Part shown: positions 24,141 to 37,300 of the stretch, in pieces
Layout of the letters: each line of letters begins with the position of its first letter
Numbering within the stretch: the stretch's first letter is position 1
Assembly: GCF_030053775.1 (NCBI RefSeq)
Contig: NZ_CP125669.1
Coordinates: 1,235,962-1,299,961 of the forward strand
Source: Acinetobacter corruptisaponis
GTDB lineage: Bacteria > Pseudomonadota > Gammaproteobacteria > Pseudomonadales > Moraxellaceae
Length of the DNA: 64,000 nt
Reading direction: 5' to 3'
Program-made: the position numbers and the translations under genes
Notes under the pieces: model-generated
Told to the model about the DNA's origin: nothing
Seen by the model: only the letters and a program-made list of their open reading frames with translations
The model's database searches: none

Positions 24141-25244
24141 TTAGGATATGACATCATTATATCTTCTTTCAACTTCTTCATATACTCCCTCAACCGCCAT
24201 ATCCTTATAATATTCATCTTTTAAAATAAAAGGTAATGCTTCCTGCACTAATTCATCATACAGAGGATCATTTAAGTATTTAGCAAAGGCCAATCGATTA
24301 AATACGGATCCACCTGTAATATAATATTTCTCATCACCATGATTGAGCCACTGGTTTAAAGTTTCTAAATCTTTATGTTGTTCAGCATCATAAATTAAAA
24401 AATCATAAATTTGCTTAAAAATACTTTCAAGCTGTTTAGGATGTGTTATTGCCAAGGGCTTGCCCTCAACTCCATGCAGTTCTGGTATATATTGTAAAGT
24501 AAAACCTTTAATAAAATGTTCTCTACGAATCCAAAAGGCTTTATTCTCGGAATACTGGATATAACTACTCAATGAGACTTTTGAGAAGCCCAGCTCATAT
24601 TTAGATAAATTTGATGCAGTTACTATAAGAATTCTTTCATATATACTTTTATCAAAATCCCTATGAAAACCAAACTTATTATTATATTGATTTTTTTTTT
24701 CTATTTCGAAGAATCCTAATATATTTTCATGCTGTACCAACCACTTATCTGAAAAATCTACCAATTTATTTTTATTAGCTGGCAACGCTTTAAACTGGCT
24801 TAACTGATCTTTGGTAATGGGTTGAACTGTATCTAGCCAGCGTTGAATACTGGTCTGTTTCGGAAATATCTTATCTTTACTGAAAAAAATATAAGCCCCT
24901 GCATCAAAGCCTACTACATCATATTTCATAATCGCTTCAACAACGATTTTATATAAATATTGACTTTTTTCAAAGAAATAACGATCTATATCCAACACAT
25001 TCTCTTGTGTTGGCACAATATATCCCTCTGCATTATCAAAAAAATCTATAATATCCTGATCAAAGTTTTCTGAAAGTTCTGGGTCAGTCACTATTTTAAT
25101 AATAGCACGTAAACATTGTTCTAGATTCTCGCTATATCCTATATTCTGTGGATGAGTTGCATAATACTCGGCCTGTTCCAAATCGTTAATTTCAACATCA
25201 GGATGGTGCTGTTTTGCATCCCAAACATAAAATGATGAGGACAT
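24141..25244 (-). CDS. Immunity-like duplicated protein of unknown function, copy 1
   Basis: A 367-residue protein, the first gene behind the giant gene, 74 bases from its stop. It is nearly identical to copy 2 over the N-terminal 140 residues and conserved in the C-terminal third. Central segments differ (RILIVTASNLSKYELGFSKV is shared, but ENKAFWIRREHFIKG is not), and the end (YYKDMAVEGVYEEVERR) is its own. It shows no signal peptide, transmembrane segment or recognisable enzyme motif; many acidic and aromatic residues are common in immunity proteins. The same AAGGA leader is present. A terminator lies between it and the giant gene, so its expression may depend on read-through or its own promoter. 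Confidence 0.75.
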   Translation of the reverse strand: MSSSFYVWDAKQHHPDVEINDLEQAEYYATHPQNIGYSENLEQCLRAIIKIVTDPELSENFDQDIIDFFDNAEGYIVPTQENVLDIDRYFFEKSQYLYKIVVEAIMKYDVVGFDAGAYIFFSKDKIFPKQTSIQRWLDTVQPITKDQLSQFKALPANKNKLVDFSDKWLVQHENILGFFEIEKKNQYNNKFGFHRDFDKSIYERILIVTASNLSKYELGFSKVSLSSYIQYSENKAFWIRREHFIKGFTLQYIPELHGVEGKPLAITHPKQLESIFKQIYDFLIYDAEQHKDLETLNQWLNHGDEKYYITGGSVFNRLAFAKYLNDPLYDELVQEALPFILKDEYYKDMAVEGVYEEVERRYNDVIS

Positions 25245-25280
25245 TTTCTATTCCTTTTAAGATTATTAGGTTTAAAAACC

Positions 25281-25313
25281 AAGAGTAAGGGGGAAACATT
25301 TCCCCTTACTCTT
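25281..25313 (-). terminator. Terminator of the giant gene
   Basis: AAGAGTAAGGGG (25281-25292) pairs perfectly with CCCCTTACTCTT (25302-25313) across a short loop, 5 bases past the giant gene's TAA. On the minus strand it is followed by GGTTTTT. This is a strong intrinsic terminator and separates the giant gene from the immunity-like pair. Confidence 0.85.
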
Positions 25314-25318
25314 ATTCA

Positions 25319-28300
25319 TTAAAACAATTGTTTCCAGTATTGCTGTGCGGTTTGCTCCAAAGCTTTAAGCCATGCATCTGACTGTTCTTCCTGACGGAGT
25401 AGAATCAGGTCATCATCCTCATCTTTTGGTAAGATGCTCAACTCTAACTGGGTTGAAAGTAGTGGAATTGAGCATGCCCACTGTGCTTTTACTGTCAATG
25501 GAATAGATGCAATGTGATTCACCCATGTGGAAACAAAGCCATTCACCAGTCGCCAAGGATTCACACAGGCTTGCCCATCTAACATTTTGATTGCAATATT
25601 CTTGATCGTGCTTGCACTATGCTGGTTGCTTTGTTCAATCGCCGTGGCTTTGACCTGTATCGTCATATCCTGATTTCGACTACTTGCAAAGCGTAACTTT
25701 GTCCAGTCCCATGTGCTGATATCTATCCATTGTTGGGTTGAACTCACTGTAACGTAGTTTGTTCCATCCGTGAGGACTGTACCCTGATTAAAGCCTGTCA
25801 ATTCCAGCTTGATACGCTCCGAGCCATCCTGGTCATTACTATGTGCCGCCATAATTGGCAAGTAAGTGGTTTGCCCAACCATGGCGTAGACTTGATTCGC
25901 TGTTGAAGTATAAGTTTCAACTAAGCGAATGTTGCTGATAAAGGCACTTCTTCCACTGATGTTGCCCTCTATCTGTAAACGTATGGTTCTATTACGTCCA
26001 TTGCCATCAAAAGCAATTTGGTATTGCTGCCAGTTCAATGCTGTTTGACCACTCACCGCATCAAATATTGCGATTTGTTGCCCATCCACATAAACACCAA
26101 TACGTCCAAAGTTTGCAGCCTGCCCCAATAGACCTGCCATATCAAAACTCAGTGTATAGGTGTTACCACTGACAGTATTCACCTGACGCTCTATCGCAGT
26201 TTGTTGATACAGCGTATCTTTACCATCATTTAGGCGTATCCACGCATTTGCGCTAGAACTTTGTAAGGTGATGGTTTGACCATTGGTATTCTTGATCTGA
26301 TCGCCTGCGTGCCAGACTTCAAATCCATCCAGTTTTAGCAGTTGGTCTTTTTGGGCAGTCCAACCATCTAAGCTCCAGCCATATACCACTGTGGCATTTT
26401 TATTAAGGATTGCGTTATAAACACCACCCCATTCTGTATGGAACACTTGACGGCTGGTTAAGGCATTTTGCGATTGTTGCGTTTCCAGACTCGGTGCATC
26501 GGCAACGGCTTCAATATATACCGTCAATTCATGGATTGCTGTCGCAATGCTGGCATTGGACTGTTCAATACTACTCGCCACCACTTGCAGTTTCAGTTCT
26601 CCACTAAAGTCTTTTGGTGGCGTGAACTGTAAGGTATTCAGGTTCCACGTTGTGATATCTGCAATGGTTTGCTGCTGCGTCACCATAAACTGGTGCGTAC
26701 CATCACTGAGTTGACTGCCTAATGGCAACCCTGCAATTGCAAGTTTCAGTTGCTCAGAACCATCCTTATCCTGTAACTGGGCTGCAATACTGGACAGTGG
26801 CATGGTCTGGTCTTCTTTACCTCGATTAAGTGGCTTACTGGTTGACAATACAATGTTATCAATCATGGCACCACGTCCACTTAAATGAGTCAGTGGAGCA
26901 TCAATACGAATCTGAATATTTTGCAGTTTACCTGTGCCTACGAAACTAAACTGAATATTTTGCCAGTTGAGCTGATCATTTGGGCTGGTGTTGGCATAAG
27001 TTGCAATACGTTTACCATCGACATAAATCCCGATCTGGGTAAAGCATTCACTAAAGCCCAATCGTCCTGCATAGTCAAAACTGAGTTTATAGCTACGGCC
27101 TAATTCAGTTTGCACATTACGAGAGATGCCTAATGTTTGAGCCTGGAACAGACCAGCATCATTGAGTTCTAACCAATGATTGCCATTGCCTGTTTTGGCC
27201 TGAACTGTTTTAAGCTGACCGTAGGCATTATCCATACGGTCGCCATTGCTCCAGATTTCAAAGCCATCTGTACCAAACAGGTTACAGTCTAAGCCTTTGA
27301 GTAATGTCCAGCCCTCAAACATATTCTGTTCAATCAGGGTTGAGGTTAAATCTGGATTCGGTGCGGTTTCCCAACTGGTCTGGAACAGGATTTCCTGATT
27401 AGTACTTGAACCAATTGTTAGGATTGGTTGATCTGCAACTGCCTCAATTTCAATGTTTAGATAGGTTTGTTCACTATACAATTCCCCATCAAAAGCTTTA
27501 TAGCCAATTTGAGCATAAACTGCTTTTTGATTTCCAATCCCTACAATGGCTCTGTCACTTGATTCATCTCTAAATGGAACAAAACGAACATGTGCAGCAT
27601 TGAAATCAGCTTGATTAAGGCGTGTGCCAATACTCACTAATTCCCATTGATCATGAATAAACTGTTGTAATAGTCCAGCTTGTGGCAAGGTTGTAATTTC
27701 GATTTCCAAGCTATCACCATCAATATCACTGACTGCAAAATCAGTCCATTTTAAGGTGAGTGCCTGATCTTCCAAACCTTGTACCGTTTGTGAAGTTGCA
27801 ACTGGCGCATCATTTACTGCATGAATCGTAATAGATACCGTAACAGTCTGAGAGTTTAATTCCCCATCCGTTACATAGTAGCTAAAGTGGTCCGCACCAA
27901 AGTAGTTTGCATTCGGTACATATTGATAACGGCCTTCAGCCAGTTGAACCAACTCACCATTTAATGGTTGAGCCACAATGACAGCAGTTAAAACATCCCC
28001 ATCTATATCTTGTGCTGTTGCCAATAAATCAATTGTTATGGTTGTATCTTCATCTGTCACAAACTGTTGTGCGGTCAGAGTCGGAGCATCATTTACAGCA
28101 TTTACATTAATAGAAACAGTCACGACCTGAGAATTTAACGCACTATCAGTGACATAATAGCTAAAACTGTCTGTACCATGATAATTGGTATTTGGCACAT
28201 ATTGATAATGTCCGTCAAGCAATCGTATAAGCTGTCCATGCATTGGTTCATTCACAATAACTGCTGTTAAGGCATCACCGTCAATGTCTTGTGCAGTTAC

Positions 28301-31300
28301 AAGTAAATCAATAATTACCGCTGTATCTTCATCCGTCACAATGGCTTGTGCCGCCAAAGTTGGTGCATCATTCACAGCATTGATGGTGATAGATACACGT
28401 ACAACCTGAGAGTTTAATTCTCCATCTGTGACATAGTAGCTAAAGCTGTCTGTACCAAAGTAATTCTCATTTGGAATATATTGGTAACGTCCATCTGCCA
28501 ACTGCTCCAAGTGTCCATATTGTGGTTGTGTCGTAAAGTGAGTGATTAGCACATCACCATCTTCATCATAAGCACTTGCCAATGGATCAAAGATAAGGTT
28601 TTGATCTTCATCAGCCATAATATCTTGAGCATTTAATACAGGTGCAGTATTTGATGCCAAGACATGAATACTAAAGGTATAAGGCTGTGAACTATCTTTG
28701 CCATCAGTTAAAACAACTGTAAAGGTATCATCACCGACAAAGTCTTTATCCACAAGGTAGATATATTGCCCCGTGCTTTCATCATAGCTGATGGTGCCAT
28801 ATTGTGGTTGTTGCGTGATTTGTACAGTAATTGGATTGTTTTCAACATCCTGAACATAGGCATCGAAGTCCAATACCAATGGTTCACCTGCCACAATCTC
28901 CCAATTTGGTTGCTGACCAAATATAGGGGCATCATTTACAGGGTTAATTTCTAACTGTACTGTCGCAACCTTGGATTCCTGACCATCAACAGTGACAAAG
29001 TAGTAGCTAAACTGGTCTGTACCAAAATAGTTGGCATGCGGTACGTAGCTAAATTCACCATTGGCGAGTAACACCAGCTCGCCATGTTGTGGTGCGGTCA
29101 CTAGCACAACGTTTTCAATTGACTTACCAATGAGTAAGTCATTATTTAAAACATTACCTGTTACAGTGGTGTCTTCATCAAATTGATAATGATCATTGAT
29201 TGCTAAAGGTTCGGCAATCAAACGAATATTACTCAAGGTGACTGAACTATCTGCTGCACCAAAACCAAGCAAATCAAATGACAGTAAGACTTCCCGACCA
29301 ATGAGGGCTTGATCCAGATTGATAAAGAATGTTTGGCTACCATCACTATTGATGACTCGTTCAATGCCTTGGGCCAAATAGCTTTGACCATTCGCCTGTA
29401 GGTTAAACAATGCATCGGTATTGCTCAGGTCACTGACCTTAAATAGTGCTTCACCTGTTGTTGCATCAAGCAGCGCAACCTCAAAGGCATCATCTGGACT
29501 ATTGTTATAGTCAGTTAAATGTTGGTCTTTTACAGTAAAGGTGAGAACTCGATCTTGAGAACCTAGTTTAAAGGCTTGGGATAAGCTGCTATGGTGCTGC
29601 TGTATCTCATTTAAAATGATGTCATCCTGATTTTGTTGTATCTCACCCAATACTCTCCAACCAGATAGTCCCACATTGATATTTTGGAACATATCCTGAA
29701 TATCAAGATTTTCAGCTTTCCATGCTGGGGCGCTGACAGGTTGTACTATAAGTACACCCACAGCGAGATAGTGGATAGGTGCTTCTTCCTGTGGTACAGA
29801 GACTTGGGGAGCGTGCCAGCCTTGTAAATCCTGTAATGTTGGGAGTAAACGAACACCCTGCTGAATAAAACCACCCATCATATCTTGTGCAACAAAGGTA
29901 TCTTTTAAACCAATCGTATGACCAAGCTCGTGGATGAGTACGGTTAATAGATCTATTTTACCAGCAATATCTACGTCAGTCGCTAAACCATAATCCCATG
30001 GCGCATTCATATTAAACTCTGAGTGTTCAAATGGGGTTAGGTCTATAAACCAGCCGAAACCAGCAGCATTTGGCGATAAAATAATATCCTGACCATTTAA
30101 TACATAGGCAATTGTGCCACCAATATTGATATCTTGTAGTTTTAGGCTGACATGATTAAATAAACTCGCATCTATGCCTAAATCCACCCAATATTGTTTA
30201 GCGACATCAAATAGCTGTTCAACCTCAACTTGTGTTTGAGATGGCTGTACAGTTGCTGATAATGTATCAACTTGCATGGCTTGCAGATCATTCTTTCCTT
30301 TTTTACGTTCTACTGTACCATCTATATAATTCTTGAATTGATCACCACTTACCTTAACATACCCATCATACAATGTAGATAAATCAATACGTTGTGCAGG
30401 TGGAAGTTTTGGATTTGTATCGGGCATTTTATAGTAACGCAAAAATAACTCTAAACTCTGATTTACCCCAATATTCGTGGTACTGGTTGAATCAGAAGCT
30501 GGATTTATAACCAGATAAATATTTCCTTGATCATCTTCTTCATACAATTTAAGGACTCTACCCCTCTCATTCCAATCTTCTTGTATATTTCTCAACTCTC
30601 TTTTTGACTCAGCATCAATAATCTTAATATAGATTTCTTGATCTGCCTGTAAAATATCCTGATAGAGATATTTCTGGTTTGCTGTATAACCAATCAAATC
30701 TTTATCAGCTAGTTTTTTATAAATATCCTGTTCTAGTTCATATAGGCCTTCACTATTGATATACCCCTCTCCAGCTTTCCGTTCAGCCAATACCTGTCTG
30801 ATATCAACCTGTGAGGCTGTAGATTTTGCTTCAATAATTTGCAGACTATATTTACCATTTTCATATTTCAAATATAAACCATCCAATTTACCTACTGTTT
30901 TTGCAGTATATACAGCATTTGCTTCTTTATTTGATGGGTCTTTAAAATTATATTTTTTTGCAACAAACTGATTACCCTGCTTTATATAAAGTTCATATTC
31001 AACTTGATCAAAATAATTTTCCTCTGAAATACCGAGAACATTTTGATAATAAGCCCTAACATCCTCCTCATGTTTATCACCCATGAGTTTAGCAAGAGCT
31101 AAATCAGAGTTATGCTGAATATCATATAGACGGTCATTTTCAAAGGCATCATCTGCTAAAATCAACTGATTATATTCCGAAATAAAATGATCGCTTAATA
31201 CTTTCGCATCTTCATGCTCATCAAATTTAATATCTGTTAATTTTGCTTTCAAGGTTTTCGCTCGAGTCATATATTCATTTGCTAAAACATAATACTCACG

Positions 31301-34300
31301 AATTTCAGCCAATTCATGTTGCAACACTGATGCAAATAACAACTTATCTTTTAAGGCATTATAGTTTAAATCAATATTTATTGTATCATTCCACATCGAT
31401 GTAATATTAACCACATTATTTTTATCTGAACGTACATTTAAACTAAAACCTGCCATAACACGATCATGATTTAGTATTGCTAAAGGATCTTGTGTATAAA
31501 AACGGTTTTTTTGTTTTACTGTTTGATCAACATAATTCTGAATTAAAAAATTTGGAAGACGAGTTGAAATTACTATTTTCTTTGGCAATCTCAGCCCAGA
31601 CATAGTCACAACAGCCCCATCATTTTCAGACACCAAAGGCTGTTTAGCATCACGAATATCAATTTCAATTTGTGCTAGACCATATTTTTTATCTACAATT
31701 GGAGTAATCTTAATATCAATATCATCCCCCCAGTCTGCGAATAAGAAGCGTCTTTTAACCAAGTCTTCCAAATAAACCTTTAATAGCTCTTCCTGAGCTT
31801 TCTTACCTAAAGCACTATTTGGACTAACTTTTTCTCCGTGGAGTGAATAGAATTCATTACCTAAGATTTCTTTAAAGAAATCATAAGCATCATTTGTTAA
31901 AACAGATGTTCCACCTACATAATAACTATCCCCAAAACGTCTACGTTGTTGGTTATTATTTGAAGATGATGTGGATGAATCTGACGACGTTTGATTTCTA
32001 ATCGCAGCCTGCACCATTGACTCAGCAATTGAACTTATCGTATTTGCATTTTGAAGATGCCTAAAATTTTGAGCATTCTTAGCAATCGTTTCCTTGATAC
32101 TTGTAGCAATTGATTTTTTTGCTTGCTTGACTGTCTTAATTTCCTCCAAAACCTTAGTTGTATTCTTGCCTGTGGTTTTCGCTAAATTTGTAGCTTGTTT
32201 ACTGCTATTTTTTGCAGCTTGGATTAATGCTTCCGTCATTGGTTTCGCAGTGACAGTTGCGGTCCTAGCCATTAAATGCACTTCTGCTGATGCAACACCT
32301 TTAATTGGATTTATTGCTTTACCTGGTGAAACAGCCATAGTAGCTGATAATATCACAGACAAAATATTGTTACGCCCACCACTTAGGGTTAAAGCATCAT
32401 CAACAACTTGAATCTCAACATCTTCATCGTTTAATAATGCAATCAATGAATCTAATGTTACTGTTTCATTGAGAGCTTCAACTAAAAGTGTGGATGTTGG
32501 TAATGTTATATTTAACTGATCTAGTAACCATTGCATTTCCTTATTTAGTAAATGTTCAGTCAATACATATATTCGCAATGTGATTTCAATATCTTGTATT
32601 GCCAACTCCTGTAGTCGATCAAATACCCCAAAAATCTCCTCCTCTATCTTGGATAATGAGTATTCAGCACTTCGATCATCTCCAAAAGTAGATAAATAGA
32701 GTTTTTTTGCTATTTCAGCTTTTTCTTGTTCTGCATCTGATATGCCATAAAGCACATTTAATAGCTCAACCTGTACCATAGCCGAAATATAAAGATTTTT
32801 CGCATATTCACGGGTAATCGTAACGCCTGTCGTTCCCAATGCGGCAAGGTTTAAACCTGTATAATCCACTTTGTCATTAGATGGCGTAGGTAAAGGTTGT
32901 TGTGTACCTGTCTGTGATTGTAGATAACCATCTAAGTCAAAAATAGAATCATGTTCATTTGAATAACTTTGTATTGCCCTCATCGTATGATAGAAAATGT
33001 TGATATCCATCGGATCGTCATAGCGTGATGGTAAGGCTGCATCAATCGGTTGTTGTGTATCGACTTTACCCGCATCAATAAATTTATTTGCAGAATCTAA
33101 TAAATCCTGAATACTCCAAACAAAGATACTTCTGAACATTCGTGAGTAATAGCCATCATCTGGCCCTCCCATTTCATCCATCCAGACGCTGGCTTGTAAT
33201 AAACCGTCTTCCGTGACAGTTAATGTTTCAATGGATGCCCCTATAATTGGTATGGTTGAACCGATAAATATTGGTTCACCATAATAGCCAAATGGGTCTT
33301 GTATAATACCAATCTTACCACCAATTCTTTTATTCGCTCCCCACATACCCTCTTCGGATACGGAGGAATCATTGAACCAGAAGTTATAGTCCGCAACCAA
33401 GGCATACATCATATTATTATAATTGACTAAAACGACATCAGAAGAATTTTGAATCTCTTGACGATTGGTTCTAGCATTTGGATTGTAATCTCTTGATGTA
33501 TAAGTTGGTTTTAATTTAATCTTTTTATGTATAGAAGATTGTGTGAGATTACCCTGATTATCCAAGCCAACTTTAATGGTGCTTACCCCATGATTTACAT
33601 CTCGCAGACTTGTCATTATAAACTCACCTGCATATAACCCTTCGGTAATACGCATTGGACGCTGACCTATATTACCTAGGTCACTGGCATTAATAACATC
33701 TACCCCATTATTCTCGGTAAATTCACCTTGATAATTTATTTTATTTAAATCAATTACATAAATATCACCAACAGGGTCTTTTGTCCAATAAACAGCTCCG
33801 CCTATCCCACCTAGAACACCACGATTTGAAACTGATGCAATCACCGCCAAGTAACGTCCATGACTAATTGCCATATCCCCAAAGCCTGTTACAGCAGCAC
33901 TCGAAATATCTAAACTTTGTTGTACTTTTAGAAACTCTGTTGATAACTCATCAACATTAATACGAATCAGTGGTGATGGTCCATAACTGCCCACATATAA
34001 CCATCCATCGTTATATAAAAGTGCTGAAATGTATTCACCAGAACTCTTTACCTCTATAGAGTCTATGATTTTGTAAGAAATCATATCCAGTACATAAATG
34101 GTATTTCTACCTGCAATAAAGGCTAAAGTTCCTGCTTCATTGTAAGCAATTGGGTCTGTTTTATTGGTTGGTAAATACAGAAAGAATGAATTACCTTGTT
34201 CATCAACATCAACTTTTCTTTTGATGCCAAAGTCATCCGTTGTTTTTCCTTGTTCTGTAATCAGAATATAACTATTACTGAGAGCAATAGAGACTTTTGG

Positions 34301-37300
34301 CGGTTCAATCTGTAAACTAACAAAATCTGAATATTCAGAATAATCACTGGCTACACGAATACCATTATCTGTGTAAGTATATAGTTTTCTCTCAAGATAA
34401 ATATTATGTAATCCAAGAGCAATATTATTATCAATGGTAATAGAGAATTTATTCCCTCCTGTCCAATAAGCTTTATAAGATTTCCATATTAATCCATGTT
34501 CAGCTTTATCAGTTGGACTACCTAATTGATCGCCCTGTGGAACAAGCCATATATTTAAATCAAATACACTCGATACATTTTCAACATCAACAATAAGTTC
34601 ATTGGTATTGGCATTAAATGAATATCCTGTAATCCTAGGGTCTTCTACATTATTTTTTGGAACTTCTATTTTCGCAGTTGTAATCCCACCATCATCCTTG
34701 TTCACCATAACTTCTTTACTATAGCTACCAGCCAATGTATAGGTCACAACAGAAAAACTATTATAAAGGGTAAAAACTGAATCTATTGCAAAGTTTAATA
34801 GACCACCACGCCCTACGCTCATAACAGCATTTGCAAGCATGCTATTAATAAATGAATAGTCCATACTAGACTGGACAATAGTCATCGCCCCTGTCTTTTT
34901 ATCGACATTTTTTACTGCGGTTGTAACAACGACTGTACCTGAAACAGAGACACCCCCAAAAGGTGGGCTAGAAGTTCGAGCTACACCGTTAGCATCAACA
35001 TAGCCATTATCGAGTAGCCACCATGTTTCCCGCTCAACACCATTTTCATCAACAAATGTACCTTTTCTCCAGAATAGCACTTCTGTTCCTTCAGTAAGCT
35101 GTTCGGTATTTCCTGTTTGAGGATCAACATAAATATCCCCTACATTGATTGCCAACTGTAATGGCTTAGTAGCTGTTTCACCTGATAAATCAATTTCAAA
35201 TGCTGCCAAGCCTGATAAATATTCTTTTGCGGGCAAAGGAATACCAACACTATCTAATGCAACTGTTTCAATCGAAAATTTTGTACCTTCAGGTAATGAA
35301 TTTGATGCCACCATAAGAATATTGCCTGACACATCAGAGGTAATTCCACCATCCTTACTTGAAACTTTAATCGCACCAATATGTTCTTGCTGAATATTGA
35401 GCACAATATCTGTTTGCATATTCTGGTAAATAATCGTGACCTTTGCTGTGCCTAATTTCTTAGGAATGAGTAAGCCATCTGCTGTAATCTCTGCAATACT
35501 GCTATTACTAATGTAGTACTTAATTCCAGTTGTCGCTTGAGAAATATATTGTCCATCTGCATCGTGCACTTTAAGTTGTCGAGTAGCAGAAAGTGGTAAA
35601 TTGATTGCTCTTGGATAAACATCAACTTCAAAACCATCTTCATCAGCATATGGCGTATAAGGATTTGTATCTACCGAGATAACATTCACCCCCTCAATAC
35701 CACGGGCAGACACATGAATCGTGGCAATCCCTGCCTGTTTGGTTGTGATATTGCCCTGTGCATCTACAGTGAGCACATTCGGGTTATCACTCACAAACTG
35801 TAAATAGTCAGCAGTCAGAACAACACCATCTTCATCGGCAAAATCACCTGTGACATGCAGGGTTGCGCCGTTACCCAGTGCCAATGCAGCCAAACGCTCA
35901 ACATGAATCAACACGAGCTTGGCATCACTGACATAGATTTTGAGTTCAATTGGCTGGCCTCTGCTATAACCATCATCGGCCTGTAAAGTGACTGTTGCAT
36001 AACCAGAGAAGCCTGCTTCTGGTTTAAAGCTGAGGTTTTTACCATTTGATGAAAGTTGGGCGATACCGTGGGTACTGCCTAAAATATTCCAGTAAACCGC
36101 ATCCCCCTCACGATCTACCGCAATCTGTGCCAATGCACCACTCACGGATAAATCAGTATGGGTTTTCAAGGCTTGTGTGCCTTGTGCCACGATATTGACT
36201 GGCGCCTGATTCGATTTCCAGCCATAGTTGGCATATAAAATTTGTAGGTCGGTATTGTTAATGACACCATCACCATTCAGGTCAAATTGGCTTTGTCCTG
36301 CCTGTGCTTGCCATAGGCTACTGTCTAAGCCATCGACATTGCCATCACGGTTAAGGTCACCCACGATAGATAGACGCACAGCAACCATGCCTGTTCCCTG
36401 TACCGCCAACTGTTTAAAACCTGCCGAGGTAATACGAACTATAGTCAGTGTTGTGTTGCCTTGTCGTTGTTGTGACACAATGGTGGCATCCGCAACATCA
36501 ATGTCCTGAACATTCCCCTGTGTTTCAATCGCAACTAAAACCGCACCTGTTGCACCCATCGCCTTAATGGTGGATGCCAATTCAGATTCACGAATGGCAA
36601 AGTCAAAGTATTGGGTCTGGTGATTGAGTTCACCCTGCCATTGTGGAGTAGACTGGTTTTGATTCAGCCAGTCCACACTTGCCCCTAGATACGCTGTGGC
36701 TTCTTCCAGATGGACTTCGCCTGCGGCAGTGTAACTATAGCGTTGAACCACTTCTCCAGTAATCAGGTTACGTACCAATTCAAGCTGGTTGGCACTATTG
36801 TATTTATACAATAGGCTGATAGCTTTGCCTTGGTTGTCCTGCCCAATTATCTGGCTGATACGCCCCTGACTGTCACGCTTAAACTCAATGCTTTGTGAGC
36901 TTTGTCCACTCACTAACACAATATTATTTTGACTAACAAGCCATTGCTCCCCTGTATTCAGATGAATAGAAAGTACTTTGCCTGTTTGGTCTAATAGGTA
37001 ACATGTACCATCTGGTGCAGTCAGGCTGAAATAACTTGGAACCCATGCCAACCCTGTACTTTCGTTATACAGGCTTTGCCCTTGTTGTACCAAGTTATCG
37101 ATATGTAAATCAGCCGAGCTATGCGCTGTTAAACTCCAACCTTGGTCATTGCTAAATTGTGGCGTAAGTTGGCGAATACCTGTATTTGCACCATTCACAT
37201 ATTGGGTTTGCAAACTTAAACTAAAGCTTAGGTATTGGGTCTGTGTTGCAGCAATCCCTGTCAAGCCCTGTGGGATTTGTAGCCAGACTTTTGCTCCTGT

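Noticed and set aside
27807..28650. Regular repeats that could be taken for a CRISPR array
   Set aside because: The units are 279 bases long, coding in frame, and vary by substitution throughout; there are no short identical repeats with unique spacers and no cas genes.
35145..35393. Plus-strand frames inside the giant gene, such as this one and those at 32094-32411, 36228-36509 and 37149-37478
   Set aside because: They run antisense to a continuous 34.5-kb coding frame, have no start context, and carry shadow-like composition.
36700..37000. An Rhs/YD-repeat toxin shell
   Set aside because: Only one or two YD-like units are visible (SQGRISQI, YNSANQLE); Rhs shells need dozens plus a core-associated motif.
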